DNA of 64,000 bases from Arion vulgaris (Eukaryota; Mollusca; Gastropoda; Stylommatophora; Arionidae): the NCBI GenBank assembly GCA_020796225.1, contig CM036758.1:28531099-28595098 (forward strand). The letters run 5' to 3'. Made by a program: the position numbers and the translations under genes. The notes beneath the pieces were generated by a model, which saw only the letters and a list, made by a program, of their open reading frames with translations, made no database searches and was not told the DNA's origin. Below are positions 57,220 through 64,000 of the stretch, one piece after another (position 1 is the first letter of the stretch; each line of letters opens with the position of its first letter).

Positions 57220-58072
57220 CTAACATGTAAATAGTTCTTACTATAGAGCACTGGTTACCTGGTATGCAAGTGGAGTAACGTGACATTTCGAGTCTGTCGA
57301 AATGGATTATTCGCTCTTGCATGTGAAGTTCCATAACATTTTTCCATGGAAGCTGTACACGTTGACATTTGGCATTATGGAAGTTCCTCATGAGAGTTGT
57401 ACATGTTGTTATTTCGTAATATGGAAGTTCTTCAAAGAAGTTGTACATGCTGACATATGGTATTATAGTTCCTGATGGAAAATGAAGATATGTTGACGTA
57501 GGGTATTCTACAGGGTGTTCAAGATAAAAGTTGACACATTGACAAATCAAAAGTTGTCAGTTGCTTATTGCATTGTGTCTATTTACTATTTAAACCGGTT
57601 CTGACTAGCTCGTCCTACGTCACATTTGTTCATCGCTCCTTCCCACACTACAATTACACACCATCACACAACCTTGACCTATACTACGTCATAACTGAAC
57701 CTTCTCATTTTCATAAACATATGCCAGATTAGCTCCATTGATAGGCTGCTTTTATCTTGATTAACCTGTAGAAATTCTTCAAAGAAGTTGTACAAGCTGA
57801 CATATGGTATTATAAAAGATATGTTGACATGTGATGTTGTAAAATATCTCCATGGAAGTTGTAGATATTACCACATTTAACATGAGGACATATTGTTGCA
57901 GCGGCTATGTTACTGTATCTCATGCAGTCCAAGACACTTGGTTGTTAAAGTCAAGTGAGATGTGAAATCAGATCATATGGAGTCATCCCACCAAAAACAC
58001 ATTTTTTGAGAGCATAATTTTATGAAAATACACCTATTCTATTGAGATCTCAAGTTTGTAAATGTGATCAAC
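57220..58072. other. Downstream DNA with a diverged local repeat
   Basis: A segment with AATTCTTCAAAGAAGTTGTAC and GCTGACATATGGTATTATA occurs near 57,425-57,470 and again near 57,772-57,815; weaker relatives lie at 57,345-57,420. No gene recognised. Confidence 0.6.
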
Positions 58073-58575
58073 AGTTTCTGTCACACACATACACAGCAAC
58101 AGCTTCTGTTGGACATGCAGCAACAGCTTCTGTTGGACATGAAGCGACAGCTTCTGTTGGACATGCAGCGACAGTCTGTTGACATGCAGCGACAGTTCTG
58201 TTGGACATGCAGCGACAGTTTCTGTTGGACATGCAGCGACAGTTTCTGTTGGACATGCAGCGACAGTTTCTGTTGGACATGCAGCGACAGCTTCTGTTGG
58301 ACACACACAACGACAGCTTCTGTTGGACATGCAGCGACAGCTTCTGTCACACACAAACACAGCGACAGCTTCTGTTGGACATGCAGCGACAGCTTCTGTC
58401 ACACACACACAGCGAAAAGCTTCTGTTGACATGCAGCGACAGCTTTGCACACACACAGCGACAGTTTCTGTTGGACATGCACGACAGCTCTGTACACACA
58501 CAGCGACAACTTCTGTTGGACATGTACGACACTTGTTGGACATGCAGCGACGCTTCTGTCACACACACACGCCGC
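58073..58575. repeat. 24-bp minisatellite mixed with CA runs, ~18 copies
   Basis: Units of CAGCGACAGCTTCTGTTGGA plus CATG, some replaced by TTCTGTCACACACACAC. Frames on both strands are Cys-rich only through the repeat. Confidence 0.92.
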
Positions 58576-59120
58576 GACCTCTCCTATTTAACATGCAGTG
58601 ATTGGTTCCACCTCACTTGAACTGACATCTTCTGTTTCACGCAATGACATCTTACGTGTGTCACAAACTCAATGACAGCCTGTTTGTGCCACATACGCAG
58701 TGCTAACTTCTGAGTGACACTGACACAATGACAGTCTGTTTGCGTCTCACAACACACACAGTGTTAGCTTATGTGTGCCACAAATGCAAAGACATTATTT
58801 TGTAACATACACATAATGATAGCTTCTGTCTCTCTCTCACTCAATGACTTCTATTGTTGTAGTACGTTTTAAATATTCACACTTTTCTTGTTTATGCAAA
58901 GAAAGAAACCTACTTTGCTTTCTTATTGATAACTCATGTATATAATAATGGAGAATTTGTTGTTTTTATTGTTATTTCTGCTGTCACATGATGTTTGTAA
59001 TAATTAATTTAGTATCAGTTCATTATATGTATGTCTCTTTTAATATGATACCATGTTGCCACAATAACGTTATTATTAATAATAATAATAATAATAATAA
59101 CAGTAATCATCAACACAAGC
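58576..59120. other. No recognised gene; diverged array edge and ATT microsatellite
   Basis: Decayed units with AATGACA and CTTCTG continue to about 58,850. An (ATA)n run lies at about 59,072-59,100, immediately before a SINE. Confidence 0.55.
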
Positions 59121-59407
59121 CGCCCGAGTGGTTACCGGGGCCCAAATTTGGGGTGTAAAGAGTAGAACCACTGTTACCTACCACGCATGTCGTAAAAGGT
59201 AACTAAGGGGTTTGGTTAAACGAATTCACGTGTCCTAAACGTGTTTGGTTGAAATCGGATGCACGTGTCCTAAACGGGTAGATGTCTATGTGTTTAGGGA
59301 CACCTACCAAACCAATGTGCAACGTATACACGTTCTTGGCAAAGATCAAACATATCACAAAGAGTAATTAAACTTGGTCGTAAAGAACGAACGCAAAGAA
59401 GAAGAAA
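59121..59407 (+). mobile_element. SINE family A, copy 5 with internal duplication
   Basis: Begins CGCCCGAGTGGTTACCGGGG. A segment of about 38 bp around CACGTGTCCTAAACG is present twice, making this copy longer than the others. It ends GAACGCAAAGAAGAAGAA. Confidence 0.88.
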
Positions 59408-59473
59408 TCCACCGCCAGCGATACTGACAGCAGTATATTTTAAACTATCATTACTGCCTGTATTACCACTATT

Positions 59474-59690
59474 TAGGACGGTGTAGGACAGAGGGGACGA
59501 GAGCCTGATGAATTTAATGGCCGCATTTCTAGTGCAGTTATCACGAAACTGTTCAGGCTAGGTTTTATTTCTTGTATTCTCCTGCAGAACAAAAAAAACA
59601 TTAACTTTACCATGGATTGAGCACGAGTCTGCCACATGGGAGTTGTGATCTAATCCATTCAGCCAGAAGCTTCTCCCAACGTTGATTAAT
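59474..59690 (-). mobile_element. tRNA-headed SINE family D, copy 2
   Basis: Its reverse complement matches 27195-27418 from the head (GGCTGAATGGATTAGATC) to GTCCTACACCGTCC. The 3' segment that forms the 79-bp array elsewhere is single-copy here. Confidence 0.78.
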
Positions 59691-60047
59691 AATGTGAGAA
59701 TATTTCATGCTTCTTTGACAATACTCTGTCTCCTCAAAACATGGAGCATGATAGTGTATATATATAATGAGAGAATCTTTCCAAACAGAGGAGTTTCAGG
59801 GCTGTGAATCCCACTCGCTGACCAGATGGAAAGAGATGGATGCCAATATTGGTGCAGCCCGAAAAGAACGACATACTAAATATGCAAAGAGATTGATTAC
59901 TCAGCATCGAACTGGCGTGTTGGATCGCTGGACGCTGCTGGATTTGCTAAGGCGGAGATCGGAGCACCTATAGACATGTCCGGAGTGCTATGATGATAGT
60001 CTTCTGATAACTGAGTGTATATATAATACGGAAGAAGTCATTGAAGG
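59691..60047. other. No recognised gene; one unidentified ORF
   Basis: The + ORF at 59767-59973 encodes a basic peptide (ARKERHTKYAKRLITQHR). I do not recognise it; a mobile-element fragment is possible. Confidence 0.35.
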
Positions 60048-60130
60048 GTCTTAGTGGCGTAGAGGTAGTGTACCTGTCTCATGCTCCAAAAGTATCGGTT
60101 CGTTTCCTACATGATCGATCGTGCAATTTA
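60048..60130 (+). mobile_element. tRNA-headed SINE family C, copy 2
   Basis: AGTGGCGTAGAGGTAGTG (A-box-like) and CGGTTCGTTTCC (B-box with one change) with CTCATGCTCCAAAAGTA between; aligns with 47575-47665. A short unassigned 3' part follows. Confidence 0.7.
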
Positions 60131-60337
60131 TCCACTACACTATGTCTCCAGCGATCAGTGATCTCAATGTATGTGAGTCTGAGTTCTAGTCTAACTAAAA
60201 TCGACGATGAAACGTGGTTCAAGTGTTCAGTTGAGACATATAAAACTGTTTGAGTTGAATACCGATCGAATATGTTGGAAAGCCACTGTCTGGATTAAGT
60301 AACAAAATTACTATAACATTTCACCCTCACAAAACTG

Positions 60338-60570
60338 CAAAGATGTGTCTCACTGGTGCTCGCAAAGATGTGTCTCACTGGTGCTACGCAAAGATGTGTC
60401 TCACTGGTGCTACGCAAAGATGTGTCTCACTGGTGCTACGCAAAGATGTGTCTCACTGGTGCTACCGGGGTGTGTCTCACTGGTGCCGAAAAAGATGTGT
60501 CTCACTGGTGCTACGCAAAGATTTTCTCATGGTGCTACGCAAAATGTGTCTCATGGTGCTACGGGGCTCA
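60338..60570. repeat. 26-bp minisatellite, ~9 copies
   Basis: Units of GATGTGTCTCACTGGTGCTA plus CGCAAA; the last units have deletions. + frames are repeat products. Confidence 0.92.
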
Positions 60571-61074
60571 CTGCGGGCTAGGATTTTCTTGTGAAAGAAA
60601 GAAATCATAAGCATCAATTTAAACAAGGAATGCATGTTAATTATTCAATAAATCAAATAATTTGAAACAAATATTGAAAAAACCATCAAAGGATTTACCC
60701 AAAAAAAGCAAAAATTATTGCCCTGTCTTTGTTGTGAAAACTTAGCACCTATCGGTTACAAAGGGGGTTTTAAACAGTTCAGTAACTAATTGCTAAATAC
60801 CCCCCCAACCTTTTTTAAAACAATGTTTACGTTGTAAAGTAACTGCGTGTTTAATACATTTTTACCTCATAGTAACTCATGTTTAATACATTGTTTACTT
60901 GAAAAATGGATGGTAATATAATGAATAGATCTTGATACTTTCCCTTTTCTAACGACTGATGATTGTAGTTGAATTAGTTCGTAAAGCGAATGACATATAA
61001 TACTAAATTTTATGAATATATTTATGTTTAATATGTGCAACGTTTATATAAAAATAAATTTTATATGAAAACAA
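60571..61074. other. No recognised feature; homopolymer-rich
   Basis: Runs such as AAAAAAGC and CCCCCCAACC begin here and continue to the window end. No gene seen. Confidence 0.5.
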
Positions 61075-61325
61075 TTTTGAATATACAATCAAGTTTGATA
61101 TGAAAAAATAAAGTTTAAAAACAACAATTTTGATATGTCTCAAGTTTGATATGATACAATCAATTTGATATGATCAATAAAGTTTGATATGATCAATCAA
61201 GTTTGATATGATCAATCATTTTTGATATGATGCAATCGTTTATATGAAAAAATAAGTTTATATGATACAATAAGTTTGTTTGAAAACAAGTTTGATATGA
61301 TGCAAAAAGTTCGATAATGCAATCT
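61075..61325. repeat. Degenerate ~20-bp minisatellite
   Basis: Irregular AGTTTGATATGATACAATC units with many indels. Confidence 0.75.
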
Positions 61326-61529
61326 TTTTTTTGAAAAGGGTGTGTTGTTGGGGCATAAGTTATTTTGTTCCCAATTTTTTAAGTTGTTGTACAAACAAGC
61401 TTTTTTTTTTTTAAAAGTTTGTTGTGAAACAGGCACTTTAACCAGTTTTATATTTGGTTTGTGTAAAAACCTTTTTATTTACCATTTAATATATGTGGGT
61501 TGTTTTGCGAACACATTTATTATTCCCTT

Positions 61530-61850
61530 TTTTTATATTGTGTGTGTCATGAGACACATTTCATTTTCCCATGTTATTATATGTGTGTGTTTTTTTCACG
61601 AGACATTGTCTTTTACCATGTTATTATATTTGTGTGTGTGTCACTGAGACACTTTTCATTTTACCAGTTATTATATGTGTGTGTTTTTCACAACACATTT
61701 CATTTTACCATGTTATTATATGTGTGTGTGTGTTTTCACTGAACACATTGTCTTTTCCATGTTATTATTGTGTGTGTGTGTGTGTGTTTTTGAGACATTG
61801 TCATTGTTAATGTTATTATTGTGTGGGTTTTTAATGATACAAAATTTTGG
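61530..61850. repeat. Degenerate ~50-bp minisatellite, ~6 copies
   Basis: Units with CCATGTTATTATATGTGTG and GAGACACATTTCATTTTAC, with many indels. The + frames are low-complexity products. Confidence 0.82.
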
Positions 61851-62551
61851 GGTTTAATTTATTTAAAAAATGGTGTGTCCAGAAATTTTCAAATATGGGG
61901 TGTTTTGGGTTTGTTGTGTGGTCAGAAATTTAATAACAATTTTAGGGGTTTGAAAATGTGGGGTGTTTGGTTTGCTCACTGGCAAATTTTTTTCATTGTT
62001 AATTTATTTAAAAAATGTTTGTGTTTGGTTTTAAATTTAATATTAATTTGGGGGGTCAGATATTGAGTTTAACTAAATACGGGTCAGATTTGGTTTAACA
62101 AACATAACTGTGGTCAGATATTGAGTTTCTAACATAGCTGTGTCGACAAATGTTGGACATTAAATTTTATTCTTACCAGCATGATTTCATAAGGGTCAAT
62201 AAAAATGAAAACTGTTAGAAAAAAGAAAGTGGAGATATGCTTGACATACTCTAGAAAATTGATCTAAAAACTAAGCAAGCATTGAAAGGAAAAAAATTGT
62301 TCCAGAAAGAAAATAAGGCATAGGGAAACCATGAATTTTAATGAAAGAAGGATATATCGTAGTTGATTAAATAAAGTCATGAAGAGTTGCCAGGATAGAG
62401 GTTTTTAGAGAAATTACTTTATGGCTCTATCAAGGTATAACGCTAAAAAAAAATTTTTTGGAAAACACAATGAACAAACAGAGGGGCAAAGATTTAAGGC
62501 GAAATGTGGAATAGAGGGAAAAAATGGGGAGCAGGAAAAAAAATGAAAAAG
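61851..62551. other. No recognised feature
   Basis: Includes a repeated GGTCAGATATTGAGTTT motif (62,054 and 62,112) and G/T-rich then A-rich low-complexity sequence. Confidence 0.5.
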
Positions 62552-64000
62552 TCAACAACTAGTAGTGAATAAGAGATCAACAACTATAGGAAAAAAGAAT
62601 CTAACAACTAGTAGTGAATAAGAGATCTAACAACAGTGAATAAGAGACAACAACAGTAGTAATAAGAGTCTAACAACAGTAGTAATAAGAATTAAAATAT
62701 AGTGAATAAAGAGATCTAACAACTATGTGAAAAAAGAGACTAACAACTAGTAGTGAATAAGAGATCAACAACTAGTAGTGAATAAAAAATCTAACAACAG
62801 TAGTGAATAAGAGATCTAAAACAGTAGGAATAAGAGATCTAACAACAGGTGAAAAGAGACTAAAAACTGTGTGAATAAAACTAAAAAAAATGAGTGAATA
62901 AGAGATCTAACAACAGTATGAATAAGAGAATCTAACAACTAGTAGGGAAAAGAGACTAACAACTATTTTTGAATAAGAATCTAACAACAGTAGTGAATAA
63001 GAGACTAAAACTAGAGTGAATAAAGAGATCAACAACTAGAGTAAAGAATCAACAACTAGAGTGAATAAAGAGATCAAAACGTAGGGAAAAAAGAGATCTA
63101 AAACAGTAGTGAATAAAAGATCTAACAAATAGTGTGAATAAGAGATCTAACAACAGTAGTGAATAAGAGATCTAAAAAAGTAGTGAATAAGAGATCAAAA
63201 ACAGTGAATAAGAGATCTAACAACTAGAGTGAATGAGATCTAACCTGTAGTGAATAAAAAGATCAAAACATAGTGAATAAAGAATCTAACAACTAGTAGT
63301 GAATAAAGAGATCTAACAACTAGTAGTGAAAAAGAGTCTAACAACTAGTAGTGAAAAGAAACCCAAAAATTGTGAATAAGAGATCAAAAACTGTGTGAAT
63401 AAGGATCTAAAAAGTGTGAATGAAGTCTAACAATATAGTGAATAAGAGACTAAAATATAGTGAATAAGGAAATCTAAAACAGTAGTGAATAAGAGATCTA
63501 ACAAAAAAGTGAATAAAAGCAACAACTAGTAGTGAATAAGAGATCTAACAACAGTATGAATAAGAGATCCCAAAAAACCATAATAAAAAGACAACAACTA
63601 GAGTGAATAAAGATCTAACAACAGTAGTGAATAAAGAGTCTAACAACTAGTAGGGAAAAAGAGTCTAACAACTAGTAGTGAATAAAGTCAACAACAGTGA
63701 ATAAAGAATCTAACAACTTTGTGAATAAGAGATCTAACAACTAGTAGTAATAAGAGATCTAACAACTATAGTGAATAAAGACCCAACAATAGTAGTAAAA
63801 GAGAACAACAACAGTAGTGAATAAGAATCCCCAAAACCAGTAAATGAAAAAAAGGGTCTAACAACTATAGTGAATAAATTAAAATTTTTGGGGGAATAAG
63901 GACTAACAACTAGAGTGAATAAGAGATCTAACACTAGTAAAAAGAGTCTAACAACAATAGTGAATAAGAGACCCCCCAACTAGTGTGAATAAGAGTCTAA
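62552..64000. repeat. 26-bp minisatellite, ~55 copies, reaches window end
   Basis: Consensus GAGATCTAACAACTAGTAGT plus GAATAA. Almost every unit carries one or more small deletions or homopolymer changes, unlike the clean arrays elsewhere. Confidence 0.88.

Noticed and set aside
58034..58620. Cys-rich ORFs suggesting a secreted cysteine-rich protein
   Set aside because: Cysteines come from TGT/TGC in the 24-bp repeat; overlapping frames on both strands are all open.

Overview
This is nuclear DNA from an animal. The only host gene I can support is a Wnt4 orthologue on the + strand, present as two coding exons: 3771-4048 and 54187-54643. Their translations join without loss across a phase-0 intron of about 50.1 kb (4049-54186). 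Earlier exons lie upstream of the window. The sequence is compatible with a mollusc or another lophotrochozoan (short A-box SINEs, RTE-like, Jockey/I-like and Penelope-like retroelements), but I cannot fix the species.

Layout: 1-3770 is the end of the preceding intron. 3771-4048 is the Wnt4 exon carrying the conserved middle of the protein. 4049-54186 is the giant intron. 54187-54643 is the terminal coding exon, with the acylated-serine motif and the cysteine-rich C-terminus; its frame is broken once, at an A6 run. 54644-57216 is the likely 3' UTR, made almost entirely of a 31-bp minisatellite and ending in two AATAAA signals. 57217-64000 is downstream DNA, again mostly repeats, with signs of poor consensus quality after about 60.6 kb.

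About half of the window, by my estimate, is tandem repeat: some 40 separate minisatellite arrays with units of 14-79 bp. The largest are a 25-bp array (4.9 kb), a 49-bp purine-rich array (4.4 kb), a 22-bp array (2.6 kb), a 31-bp array (2.5 kb), a 29-bp array (2.1 kb) and a 60-bp array (2.0 kb). Several show higher-order repeats (419, 302, 290 and 148 bp). Long open frames inside these arrays arise because the repeats lack stops; they are not genes.

Between the arrays lie transposable-element remnants: two related SINE families that share a core (A: 5 copies; B: 6 copies), two tRNA-headed SINE families (C and D, 2 copies each), fragments of RTE-like and Jockey/I-like LINEs, a Penelope-like element, and a short inverted-repeat DNA transposon with target-site duplications. 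The most notable pattern is that some arrays appear to be made from transposon pieces: the 60-bp array matches the 3' tail of SINE B, the 79-bp array is the amplified 3' end of a SINE D copy, and a 24-bp array sits in frame inside a LINE coding region.
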